Assembly (NCBI GenBank): GCA_002344895.1
Contig: DDUR01000076.1
Coordinates: 1 to 64,000, forward strand
DNA: 64,000 nt
Direction: 5' to 3'
Source: Ignavibacteria bacterium UBA2333
GTDB taxonomy: Bacteria; Bacteroidota; Ignavibacteria; Kapaibacteriales; Kapaibacteriaceae
This document shows positions 25,144 through 32,839 of this stretch, in pieces. How positions within the stretch are numbered: position 1 is the first letter of the stretch; every line of letters starts with the position of its first letter. Under the pieces are notes generated by a model that made no database searches, had not been told where the DNA came from, and saw only the letters and a list, made by a program, of their open reading frames with translations. The translations under genes and the position numbers were made by a program.

Positions 25144-26454
25144 TCAAAGATTCTCGAACCAGTCCTTCACGCGTGTCCATACCCCTTGTTTCTTTTCAGG
25201 AACTTCAGGTTGGATAACGGGTTCGGGCTCGCTCGGGCTTTCCTCTACTCGTTTTGCTTGCTGCTGCGAAACGAATGGATGGTCGGCCTGTTCAAATTCA
25301 TCGGAATGTTTGAGAGCATACATCACCAATCCAACAGCCGTAGCATACATCGGATTGGAGACCTCTCGTGCCACACCATCAGCACTGAAGCCAATGGGGA
25401 GGCCAATCTTCACCGGCATGCGAAATACACGCTCGGCAAGTGCATCGGCCCCTCGCAACAACGAACATCCGCCTGTGATGACGATGCCCGCAGCGAGTTG
25501 GTGAGCCATACTTGACTTTTTTACTTCTGCGAGTGAGAGCTCGTAGATTTCTTCAACACGTGGTTCAATGATCTGGCAGAGAAGCGACTTTGCAACTTCC
25601 GTTGGTGTACGACCCCCAACACCAGGTACTTGAAAAACTTCGTCGCGCATGATGGAATCTGCTGCAGCATGACCGTATTCGAGTTTAATTCGCTCGGCCT
25701 CAATGTTGCGGATTCCCAACACGGCAACGACGTCGTCGGTAACCTTCTGTCCAGCAATTCCAAGAATCGATGTCCAACGCAGAACATTGTCCTTAAAGAC
25801 AGCAATGTCTGTTGTTCCCCCACCAATGTCAATCAGGGCTACACCAACTTCTTTTTCCGCCTCATCAAGAACGGCCATTGCACTCGCCAATGGCTGTAGT
25901 ACAACACCATCAACATGAAGTCCGGCACGATCGGCACACTTGTAAATGTTTTCGATCGCTGACGAAGATGCTGTTATGACGAGGGCATTGGCTTCAAGTC
26001 GTTTTCCACTCATACCGAGTGGATCGCTAATGCCATCCTGATCGTCGATGATGTAGTCCTGCGGAATCACGTGCAGGATACGCCGCTCTGGTGGGATTCG
26101 AAGTTGACGTAGTTCGTGGTGTAGACGGCGTACATCAGAATCGGTAATCTCGTTCGTTGATGTTGTGACAATCGCTCTCGTTGAGAATGTCTGGATATGT
26201 TCACCAGACACGCCAATCACAACCTTTCCGATTCGGAATCCACTCTGTTGTTCAGCTTTTTCAACGGCTCGTCGAATTGCGTCGGCCGTCTTCGAGATGT
26301 TTGTCACAACACCACGTTTTAACCCATCGCAGTCCGACACGCCCATACCGATGATGTCAACGCGCTTGGTTCTCGTATCGGTAGAAGCGACAACGGCACA
26401 GACCTTTGTCGTGCCGATGTCAAGTCCAACCGTTATGTGTGCGTCTGTCATCAT
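25144..26454 (-). CDS. ftsA: cell division protein FtsA
   Basis: 436 residues of the actin-like ATPase family that anchors FtsZ to the membrane. Seen: TVGLDIGTTKVCAVV (phosphate 1), the SHS2-type insertion, VALIDIGGGTTDIAVF (phosphate 2), and GIVITGGCSLLRG (adenosine). The C-terminal WTRVKDWFENL is the amphipathic membrane helix. The ATG at 26454 overlaps the ftsQ stop by one base; 26451 is equally possible. A Pro/Glu-rich linker (SPSEPEPVIQPEVPEK) precedes the helix. Confidence 0.95.
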   Translation of the reverse strand: MMTDAHITVGLDIGTTKVCAVVASTDTRTKRVDIIGMGVSDCDGLKRGVVTNISKTADAIRRAVEKAEQQSGFRIGKVVIGVSGEHIQTFSTRAIVTTSTNEITDSDVRRLHHELRQLRIPPERRILHVIPQDYIIDDQDGISDPLGMSGKRLEANALVITASSSAIENIYKCADRAGLHVDGVVLQPLASAMAVLDEAEKEVGVALIDIGGGTTDIAVFKDNVLRWTSILGIAGQKVTDDVVAVLGIRNIEAERIKLEYGHAAADSIMRDEVFQVPGVGGRTPTEVAKSLLCQIIEPRVEEIYELSLAEVKKSSMAHQLAAGIVITGGCSLLRGADALAERVFRMPVKIGLPIGFSADGVAREVSNPMYATAVGLVMYALKHSDEFEQADHPFVSQQQAKRVEESPSEPEPVIQPEVPEKKQGVWTRVKDWFENL

Positions 26455-27212
26455 CACGTGTTTGATCGCCGAAGAACGACCTGATTTGACCATCGAACGT
26501 CAATTTCAACTACACCGGCAAGATCGAGCCGCGTTCCCGTTGTCACCCAAAAGACGTTCATATCGGCAAATGCCCGATGTACGTCTCCGTCCGATCGCAT
26601 GCGCCAGTTTGAACGTTCTGTGACAACAACGATCTCGTTTGTTGCACGGTCCAAACGCACTTCCGAGACACTCTGAAACAACGACGGGTCCAGTGTCTGA
26701 CGACCTTCTACGAGGGCCGTTGCCAACATCTTCAGTTCCGCAGCCGTTAACGTACCAGAACCCGTTGGCTGCAGAACCGGAACGTTATGCGCCGTGCGTA
26801 CTTGTGTAGGGGGTAGGACACGACCATCTGCATCGAGGTATCGTAACGAGCCATCTTCCATCACAACGTGTGCGATAGGTTGGCGCTCGACGATGTCTAC
26901 TGCGAGGTCACGCACACCCGTGAGGTGCACTGACGCGTCCTTCACGTACGGCAACGATTCAACAAGATCGCGGATCGCCGCAAAGTCCAATGTCCGTATC
27001 TGCCTGCCCTGAAACGTATCTGCAACGGCACGAACAGCTTCACCACTGAGTCCCGTCACGCCGTTGATCACAACGGAGCTGACATGCTGCCGCTCACGCC
27101 ACTGCGATCCAACGAGTCCGAGGAATCCCACGGCCAACAACGCGACAATGATCCCTGGTGTGCGTCTCCGCTCACCAGACTGTGGATCCGACCCTCTTCC
27201 TCTTTCCGTCAC
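26454..27212 (-). CDS. ftsQ: cell division protein FtsQ/DivIB
   Basis: 252 residues: short basic cytosolic start, one membrane helix (about 19-36, PGIIVALLAVGFLGLVGS), a POTRA domain (HVSSVVINGVTGLSGEAVRA, then SLPYVKDASVHLTGVRDLAV) and a beta domain. It links the divisome to septal peptidoglycan synthesis. GTG start at 27212, directly next to a cluster of DnaA-box-like sites. First gene of ftsQ-ftsA-ftsZ. Confidence 0.9.
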   Translation of the reverse strand: MTERGRGSDPQSGERRRTPGIIVALLAVGFLGLVGSQWRERQHVSSVVINGVTGLSGEAVRAVADTFQGRQIRTLDFAAIRDLVESLPYVKDASVHLTGVRDLAVDIVERQPIAHVVMEDGSLRYLDADGRVLPPTQVRTAHNVPVLQPTGSGTLTAAELKMLATALVEGRQTLDPSLFQSVSEVRLDRATNEIVVVTERSNWRMRSDGDVHRAFADMNVFWVTTGTRLDLAGVVEIDVRWSNQVVLRRSNT

Positions 27213-27442
27213 TACACGCCTCGTGTTGTGGAAAACCGACCTTCAGAATCCACATATGTGGAAAACCACCAGCCAGTCATCAGTTCCCCCCGTTCCCGTC
27301 GCCGGGACGGTTGGTCGTCAACCTCGCATTCTGCAATGGCTTACGACCTCCGCAAACTTAATCGCATCGCGCGGAAGAAACAATACAAATACGGGGGTGT
27401 GTTGAGGAAAAAAGGAACAGGTTATCCACATCAAGTGGAAAA
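27181..27442. other. DnaA-box-like cluster upstream of ftsQ
   Basis: Five sites: TGTGGATCC 27181-27189 (two mismatches), TGTGGAAAA 27227-27235 and 27257-27265 (one mismatch each), perfect TTATCCACA 27422-27430, AGTGGAAAA 27434-27442. A 14-bp palindrome TCCACATATGTGGA spans 27249-27262. The interval 27213-27487 has no convincing gene. Confidence 0.6.
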
Positions 27443-27487
27443 ATAGCTTGTACGTGTTTTTTCTGGTCCTGTTTGGGTCGTTTTCGC

Positions 27488-28279
27488 CTACGACAGTGTT
27501 CGTGTTCGTCCTCCGTCAACAAGAATGCTTGTCCCGGTGATATAGGCAGCAGCAGGTGTGGCAAGAAAGGCAGCTGCTGCGGCAATCTCTTCTGGACGTC
27601 CAAATCGGCCGACGGGGATCTCACCCACCATTCGTGTCCGGACTTCCGCATCAGTTCTGCCCGTTCGCTCGACGGTTCGATCGATGATACCCGCTAGCCG
27701 TTCCGTCTCGGTAGCTCCTGGAAGTACGTTGTTGACGGTTATTCCCCACGGTGCTACCTCCGTAGCGAGGGTCTTCGCCCAACTGGCCATTGCACCCCGA
27801 ACAGTATTACTCACACCAAGTCCCTCTAGCGGCTGTTTAACACTTGTGGATATGATGTTAATAAACCTGCCCCAGTTTTCCACCTTCATACCAGGCACTA
27901 ATACCTGCATGAGTCGATGTGCCATAACAACATGATTTTCAAATGCTTGCACGATACTTTCCACACTGCTTTCCACAAGTAATCCACCGGCTGGTCCACC
28001 GGTGTTATTCACACAAATGTGGAAAGCACCATAAGAATTCACATGGTCTTCCACACTGTGGATAAGCTCATCGGGCACCTCGACGTCGGCTACAATGGAG
28101 GTGTGACGTTGTTCGGAGGGTCGGGGTAGACCTTCACAAACCGACGTTAGTGTCTCCGCCGACCGTGCGAGTACGGTGACCTGTGCACCAAGACTTGCGA
28201 GTTCGATGGCAATCGCTTTTCCGATTCCTTTTGATGCACCGCAGACGAGGGCGCGCCGACCGTTCAATGAGAGGTCCAT
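27488..28279 (-). CDS. short-chain dehydrogenase-like protein with altered active site
   Basis: 263 residues. The Rossmann fold is clear (RRALVCGASKGIGKAIAIEL, CVNNTGGP in place of NNAG, and the C-terminal YITGTSILVDGG). The catalytic Tyr-x3-Lys is replaced: the aligned segment GLGVSNTVRGAMASWAKTLA has Ser and Arg at those positions. This matches the BKR_like_SDR_like subgroup of unknown reaction. I set the start at MDLSLNGRRAL (28279); it is divergent from the 3-hydroxyanthranilate genes, with which it is often a neighbour in Bacteroidota (from memory). The gene also carries many DnaA-box-like words. Confidence 0.85.
   Translation of the reverse strand: MDLSLNGRRALVCGASKGIGKAIAIELASLGAQVTVLARSAETLTSVCEGLPRPSEQRHTSIVADVEVPDELIHSVEDHVNSYGAFHICVNNTGGPAGGLLVESSVESIVQAFENHVVMAHRLMQVLVPGMKVENWGRFINIISTSVKQPLEGLGVSNTVRGAMASWAKTLATEVAPWGITVNNVLPGATETERLAGIIDRTVERTGRTDAEVRTRMVGEIPVGRFGRPEEIAAAAAFLATPAAAYITGTSILVDGGRTRTLS
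27845..28065. other. DnaA-box-like cluster inside the SDR gene
   Basis: Eight sites in 221 bp: TGTGGATAT 27845, TTTTCCACC 27876, CTTTCCACA 27957 and 27969, perfect TTATTCACA 28005, TGTGGAAAG 28018, TCTTCCACA 28047, perfect TGTGGATAA 28057. Several are paired head to head. Confidence 0.6.
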
Positions 28280-28289
28280 TCTTGCTCCG

Positions 28290-28297
28290 TACCTTTG
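28290..28297 (+). promoter_or_regulatory. TAnnTTTG promoter element for nbaC-like gene
   Basis: TACCTTTG, 37 nt before the ATG at 28335 and just outside the divergent SDR start. Confidence 0.55.
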
Positions 28298-28334
28298 TGT
28301 CTTCAAAACTACCAACGACGCATCAGGTGGTCCA

Positions 28335-28859
28335 ATGGCTGTACTCGCACCCATCAATTTTGCTGGCTGGATTGACGAACACCGTCATCTACTCAAACCT
28401 CCCGTCGGAAACGCCACCGTCTATTCCGATACCGACTTTATCGTCATGGTCGTTGGTGGTCCAAACTCGCGCAAGGACTATCACTATAATGAAGGCGAAG
28501 AGTTCTTTTATCAGCTCGAAGGTGACATCGTCGTAAAGATCATCGATGATGGTGTAAAGAAGGATATTCATATCCGTCAGGGTGAAATCTTTCTGTTGCC
28601 ACCTCGCACGCCGCATTCACCTCAACGGGGCCCAAATACTATTGGGCTTGTTATGGAGCGGAAACGGGCTGATGATGAGCTCGACGGATTTATGTGGTTC
28701 TGCGAGTCGTGTGGACATAAGCTCTATGAGGAGTATCTACCGGTAAAGGACATCGTCCGTCAACTGCCGGAAGTTTTTGAGCGGTTCTACGGCTCCGTTG
28801 AGCACCGCACCTGTACGTCGTGTTCAGCCATTATGGAACCTCCAGAGAAACTGTCGTAA
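28335..28859 (+). CDS. nbaC: 3-hydroxyanthranilate 3,4-dioxygenase
   Basis: 174 residues, the length of bacterial enzymes. It opens the ring of 3-hydroxyanthranilate with Fe(II) and oxygen. Cupin iron ligands are visible in KDYHYNEGEEFFYQLEGD (His, Glu) and LPPRTPHSPQRG (His). The C-terminal rubredoxin-like site has CESCGH and CTSCSA. I chose MAVLAPINFAGW at 28335; longer frames overlap the SDR gene. The next gene, two nt on, uses its unstable product. Confidence 0.93.
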   Translation: MAVLAPINFAGWIDEHRHLLKPPVGNATVYSDTDFIVMVVGGPNSRKDYHYNEGEEFFYQLEGDIVVKIIDDGVKKDIHIRQGEIFLLPPRTPHSPQRGPNTIGLVMERKRADDELDGFMWFCESCGHKLYEEYLPVKDIVRQLPEVFERFYGSVEHRTCTSCSAIMEPPEKLS

Positions 28860-28861
28860 CC

Positions 28862-29914
28862 ATGTTAAAGATTGACTGCCACGCCCACATCCTACCAGAA
28901 ACATGGCCTTCACTAAAGGAGAAGTATGGTTATGGTGGGTTTATCGAACTCGACCACTATACTCCAGGTCGGGCTCGTATGATGCGAGATGACGGACACT
29001 TTTTCCGTGATATCGAGCGCAATTGCTGGGATCCCGAGGCCATCCTCGTTGATATGGATCAACACAACGTTGATGTGATGGTCCTCTGTACCGTACCGGT
29101 TCTATTCTCCTATTGGGCACGACCAAAGGATACACTCGATTGGTCGCGCTTCCTGAACGATCATCTTGCCGGTGTTGTGGCTTCGTATCCGCAACGATTT
29201 ATCGGTCTTGGCACGTTGCCCATGCAAGACGTAGAGTATTCCATCAAGGAACTCCGTCGATGTAAAGAACTCGGTTTACCTGGTGTTGAAATCGGCACAA
29301 ACGTGAACGGAAAAAACCTTGATGATAAGGTGTTCTTTCCGTTGTGGGAAGCTGCGCAGGACCTTAACATGTCCATCTTTGTCCACCCATGGGACATGAT
29401 GGGGTCGGAGCGTACCGAACGCTATTTTCTTCAGTGGTTAGTGGGTATGCCGGCCGAGACAACACTGGCCATTTGTTCGATGTTATTCGGTGGTGTATTA
29501 GACGCCTTCCCCAAAATGAAGGTCATGTTTGCTCATGCAGGTGGGACGTTTCCGTTTACACTGGGTCGTATATCTCATGGTTACCATGCACGACCCGACC
29601 TCTGCAACATCAACCGTGTTGAAGATCCTACGAACTACATCGGCCGATTCTGGGTTGATTCGATTACCCACAATGCCGACGCCCTTCGATTTCTTCTTGC
29701 CCTTCTCGGTGAAGAGAAAATTGCCTATGGAACGGATTATCCGTTTCCGTTGGGAGACCTCGAACATGGCAAGTTTATTCACGAAATGGCAGACCTTTCG
29801 CCGAAGGTGCAACAACAGCTTTTTTCAGATAACGTCTTGGAGTTCCTTGGCCTACGCGCCGAAGCATATCGCCGACCACGTCCTGGGGAAACTGTGGATT
29901 CTCTCTTCGAGTAG
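28862..29914 (+). CDS. 2-amino-3-carboxymuconate-6-semialdehyde decarboxylase
   Basis: 350 residues of the amidohydrolase superfamily. It would decarboxylate aminocarboxymuconate semialdehyde to aminomuconate semialdehyde, diverting carbon from NAD synthesis to breakdown. Metal ligands: KIDCHAHILPETWP (HxH), FVHPWDMMG (His), MFAHAGGTFPFTLGR (His) and YGTDYPFPLGDLEHG (Asp). The pairing with the dioxygenase makes this specific assignment likely. The rest of the kynurenine route is not in the window. Confidence 0.92.
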   Translation: MLKIDCHAHILPETWPSLKEKYGYGGFIELDHYTPGRARMMRDDGHFFRDIERNCWDPEAILVDMDQHNVDVMVLCTVPVLFSYWARPKDTLDWSRFLNDHLAGVVASYPQRFIGLGTLPMQDVEYSIKELRRCKELGLPGVEIGTNVNGKNLDDKVFFPLWEAAQDLNMSIFVHPWDMMGSERTERYFLQWLVGMPAETTLAICSMLFGGVLDAFPKMKVMFAHAGGTFPFTLGRISHGYHARPDLCNINRVEDPTNYIGRFWVDSITHNADALRFLLALLGEEKIAYGTDYPFPLGDLEHGKFIHEMADLSPKVQQQLFSDNVLEFLGLRAEAYRRPRPGETVDSLFE

Positions 29915-29945
29915 CTTCTTCGTAACTTTGTGGTCTCGGCCCAAC

Positions 29946-30027
29946 GGAGGGCTCGCATAATGGTATTGCAGCGGTCTTGAAAACCGCCGGGCGCAAGCCT
30001 GTGGGGGTTCGACTCCCTCGCCCTCCG
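29946..30027 (+). tRNA. tRNA-Ser (anticodon TGA)
   Basis: Acceptor GGAGGGC pairs with GCCCTCC; anticodon stem GCGGT/ACCGC with loop CTTGAAA gives TGA at 29978-29980. A long variable arm (GGGC-GCAA-GCCT) and a T-arm GGGGGTTCGACTCCC follow. CA of a partial CCA comes after the discriminator G. The long arm and TGA identify Ser. Confidence 0.93.
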
Positions 30028-30058
30028 CAACAACGTATCTCAACCCAAAGGATCTCAT

Positions 30059-30841
30059 ATGAAGCTCCACGTGCTCACCTTGGCAGCTGCCTCAACGATG
30101 ATGTTGACGGCCTGCGGTGACGATGAACCAACACAGCCAACACCAACCAATGATTCGTATCTGAATACAACGGAAGGTCAGTATTACGTGATGAACGTGG
30201 ATACCACGACCGGTACAGCAGAAAATCCAACGGTTGAATCTTCAACAGTGGATTCAGTTGTGGTTGCCGCTGCGCTGACGTATCAAGGTAAACCCGCATC
30301 AATGCGGATTCGCTTTAACAACGGCAATGTTGTCGACTCAATGTATCAATATGAAGAAGGTGGCAAAGTCTACGAAGCTTTTCAACTCGCAGTACCATCT
30401 GTTGCCGGCTTAGAGCCGATTAACCTTGGATCTCGCTGGATTGTGGCTGCTGATCAGAACGCAACCACTTGGCAAGCATTGTACGATTCGATTCCCAACC
30501 TGTCATTCTCCTATAGCGGCACACCGCTTACGGGTTCCGTCGCCATTCGTGTTACAGGTACGAAGGTCGGTGCGGAAAATGTCACAATCGGTACGTCGAA
30601 TGTCTCCGCTGTCCGGTACGACCTGACCTACACGATAAGTCTCTACACGGTTATCAACATCGGTCCGGCACCACAACCAATCACGATTGTTTACCCCTAC
30701 ACGATTTCATCGTGGTGGGCAAAAGGTCATGGTGTAGTTCGCACATCACAAGCGCCCGGAAATGTATCAACGCCTTTCGGAGCTGTTCCGCTCAAGGGAC
30801 GCACACGCGCAACAGTTCGCACCAACGCAACGCTGAACTAA
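30059..30841 (+). CDS. hypothetical lipoprotein
   Basis: 260 residues with a lipoprotein signal peptide (lipobox LTAC, Cys at about 19, followed by GDDEPTQPTPTND, which suggests outer-membrane export). The body is beta-rich and resembles other secreted Bacteroidota proteins of unknown role (e.g. TEGQYYVMNVDTTTG). A purine stretch AAAGGA precedes the ATG. It lies 31 nt after tRNA-Ser and ends at a strong terminator. Confidence 0.7.
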   Translation: MKLHVLTLAAASTMMLTACGDDEPTQPTPTNDSYLNTTEGQYYVMNVDTTTGTAENPTVESSTVDSVVVAAALTYQGKPASMRIRFNNGNVVDSMYQYEEGGKVYEAFQLAVPSVAGLEPINLGSRWIVAADQNATTWQALYDSIPNLSFSYSGTPLTGSVAIRVTGTKVGAENVTIGTSNVSAVRYDLTYTISLYTVINIGPAPQPITIVYPYTISSWWAKGHGVVRTSQAPGNVSTPFGAVPLKGRTRATVRTNATLN

Positions 30842-30874
30842 ACCACAGCACAACAGCAAACATCGCTAGATTAC

Positions 30875-30909
30875 AAGCGGAGGTATCGGAAACGGTACCT
30901 CCGCTTTTT
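30875..30909 (+). terminator. intrinsic terminator
   Basis: AAGCGGAGGTA pairs with TACCTCCGCTT around a short loop (30875-30906), then a T-run. It closes the lipoprotein transcript. Confidence 0.85.
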
Positions 30910-30972
30910 CATTTGTAACCGGACTACTATGTCAGGCCTCTCGACCCTGTTCCTTTCACGACGAGGTACGTT

Positions 30973-31521
30973 ATGACAGACACAGAACGGCAGGAGGTCT
31001 TCCTCGACCTGCTCCGACCACATCAGAAGGCCCTCGAGAGGTTTTGCCTTCATATGACACGAGATCGCGAGTCTGCACTCGACCTTCTCCAGGATACTCT
31101 CCTCGTCGCCTGGAGATACTTCGACTCTGTCCGAGACCATGCAGCATTTAAGAGCTGGGTCTTTACCATCTGCTCCAATACGTTTAAACGAAAGTTCACA
31201 CGATCCAGATTTCTCGGCCTTGTCGACGAAGAAGTTGTTGACGCACTTCCATCAACCGAACCACATCCGGATACGATGACGGACAATGTCATTATTCAAA
31301 CGGCCTTGGCAAAACTTCCACCGAAGTATCGTGAAGCGCTTGTTCTGTTTGAGCTCAACGGACTGAGTGTCGATGAAATTCGACGTATCCAAGGCGGCAC
31401 TGCAAGTGCCGTTAAACTCCGCCTGATGCGAGGCCGCACCATGCTGGCCAAGGCCCTTGGTGTTCGTAAGGAACCGGAAGAACGTCCGGTCTTCGATACT
31501 TCCTCAACTCCCCTCCTTTGA
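30973..31521 (+). CDS. ECF-type RNA polymerase sigma factor
   Basis: 182 residues. Region 2 about 14-80 (LERFCLHMTRDRESALDLLQ, HAAFKSWVFTICSNTFKRKF) and region 4 about 108-165 (KLPPKYREALVLFELNGLSV, GTASAVKLRLMRGR). It is paralogous to the factor at 84-614 and likewise precedes a single-span protein with a T9SS tail, 19 nt on. Confidence 0.9.
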   Translation: MTDTERQEVFLDLLRPHQKALERFCLHMTRDRESALDLLQDTLLVAWRYFDSVRDHAAFKSWVFTICSNTFKRKFTRSRFLGLVDEEVVDALPSTEPHPDTMTDNVIIQTALAKLPPKYREALVLFELNGLSVDEIRRIQGGTASAVKLRLMRGRTMLAKALGVRKEPEERPVFDTSSTPLL

Positions 31522-31540
31522 ACCTGATCGGAATACTACC

Positions 31541-32827
31541 ATGTCTGCAAACAAAAACCACAACCGAACGCTGCAGTCGCTTGCCGACGAGGACCACGTT
31601 CCGCTAATGTCGGAAGCCGACATCCGGAATTTGATTTCCGCAGCCCCCTTGCCCCTTTCCACAACATCGTCTCCCCGTATAACTCGCCCAACTCCTTCAC
31701 GTGGCTGGATGTGGGGTGGTATTGGTACAGCCGTTGCCGCCGCCACGGCTGTTGTGTACTTCAATGTTGGAACGCAGGATCCTGAATCTGTTACAGCTTC
31801 TGATGGTGGCACTGATGTTATCACGTCAACGACCTCTGTGGCAGCTGATACGTCGGTTCCGACGATAATTTGTCGCGACGTCGTAACACCAGTCGGTTCA
31901 GCAACCGTTGGTGAGGGTACTCGCCAATCACTACGTTCTGAGGGCGGAAGCGGTCTGCTCGCCTCGGCATCTACACGTCGTACCGATGCCGACGGTAGCC
32001 CAGAGGCATTAATGTCACTATCAGATGAAGCACCGGCACAACTTGCCCCACGGACACAACTTCAAATACCCGACTCACGTGAGATTCTTCCTCCGCCCGT
32101 ACATCTAACAACGGAAGAACTTGCAAAACTTGGTATCAAGGTTACGGCCTCGTCTATTGTCTACACCGAAGACGCGAACGTCATTACGATCCGCACGTCT
32201 GGCATCGTTGTCTCGGCAGCAACAACACCATCAACAGCCATTACACCGCTGATGGTGACGATGTATGGGGCAGAAGGGGCTCGTTCGTCGTGGATTGACC
32301 GGAGTGACAAACGTCAGCAGGAACTCTCAGCACAGCAAATGTTGGCTAATGTCATTCCGACCGACACACGGAAGCGGCTTAATCTTGTTAACGAACTTTT
32401 TTATGTCCGTGTTGACCTGCGTGATCCATCCAACAGGATGTTCCCGGATGCATCTGTCTTGCTGTGGTTTGAAGGCACAGACGACTTGCTGGAACGCCTA
32501 AACATGAAGAAGTCCCAGATTCAAGAGCAGAGACCTCAACAGATCGGTACACGGCTGGCAAATGCGTCAGTGTTTCCGAATCCATCAACAACAGGCCAGG
32601 CCGAACTGACGTTTACGGTAAGTGAGAGTGTTGAAACAACAGCAGAGGTTATTGACATGGCCGGCAGACTCGTGACCACGTTGTGGACAAACGAAGTGTT
32701 GCCCGAGTCGATCATTGAACGCCCGATTATGGGCCTGGACAACGCACCTTCGGCGATGTACATCGTTGTTGTGCGCACGACGGACGGAGCTGATAGACTT
32801 ACACAACGATTCCTCATTCATCGCTAA
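31541..32827 (+). CDS. single-span membrane protein with T9SS sorting domain, candidate anti-sigma factor
   Basis: 428 residues: N-terminal cytosolic stretch with LMSEADIRNLISAAPLP, one membrane helix (about 58-76, WGGIGTAVAAATAVVYFNV), periplasmic part, and a T9SS type A tail (about 348-428: NASVFPNPSTTGQAELTF, VIDMAGRLVTTLW). It shares the cytosolic motif and layout with 611-1708. Position after an ECF sigma gene suggests an anti-sigma role (inference). The start at 31541 follows the sigma stop by 19 nt. Confidence 0.75.
   Translation: MSANKNHNRTLQSLADEDHVPLMSEADIRNLISAAPLPLSTTSSPRITRPTPSRGWMWGGIGTAVAAATAVVYFNVGTQDPESVTASDGGTDVITSTTSVAADTSVPTIICRDVVTPVGSATVGEGTRQSLRSEGGSGLLASASTRRTDADGSPEALMSLSDEAPAQLAPRTQLQIPDSREILPPPVHLTTEELAKLGIKVTASSIVYTEDANVITIRTSGIVVSAATTPSTAITPLMVTMYGAEGARSSWIDRSDKRQQELSAQQMLANVIPTDTRKRLNLVNELFYVRVDLRDPSNRMFPDASVLLWFEGTDDLLERLNMKKSQIQEQRPQQIGTRLANASVFPNPSTTGQAELTFTVSESVETTAEVIDMAGRLVTTLWTNEVLPESIIERPIMGLDNAPSAMYIVVVRTTDGADRLTQRFLIHR
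31643..31657 (-). repeat. tandem AAGGGGC motif, 8-bp period
   Basis: Minus strand AAGGGGC-AAGGGGGC near the start of the T9SS-tailed membrane protein gene; coding strand AAPLPL. Confidence 0.7.
32265..32280 (+). repeat. tandem ATGGGGC/AAGGGGC motif, 9-bp period
   Basis: ATGGGGC-AG-AAGGGGC, second copy in the same gene, encoding GAEGA. Confidence 0.75.
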
Positions 32828-32839
32828 AGGGGCACAACC

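Noticed and set aside
27084..27446. 120-residue plus-strand ORF antisense to ftsQ, ending in a basic 36-residue stretch
   Set aside because: Its first two thirds are the ftsQ shadow; the tail (MAYDLRKLNRIARKKQYKYG and on) is odd but has no coupling, terminator or family to support it.
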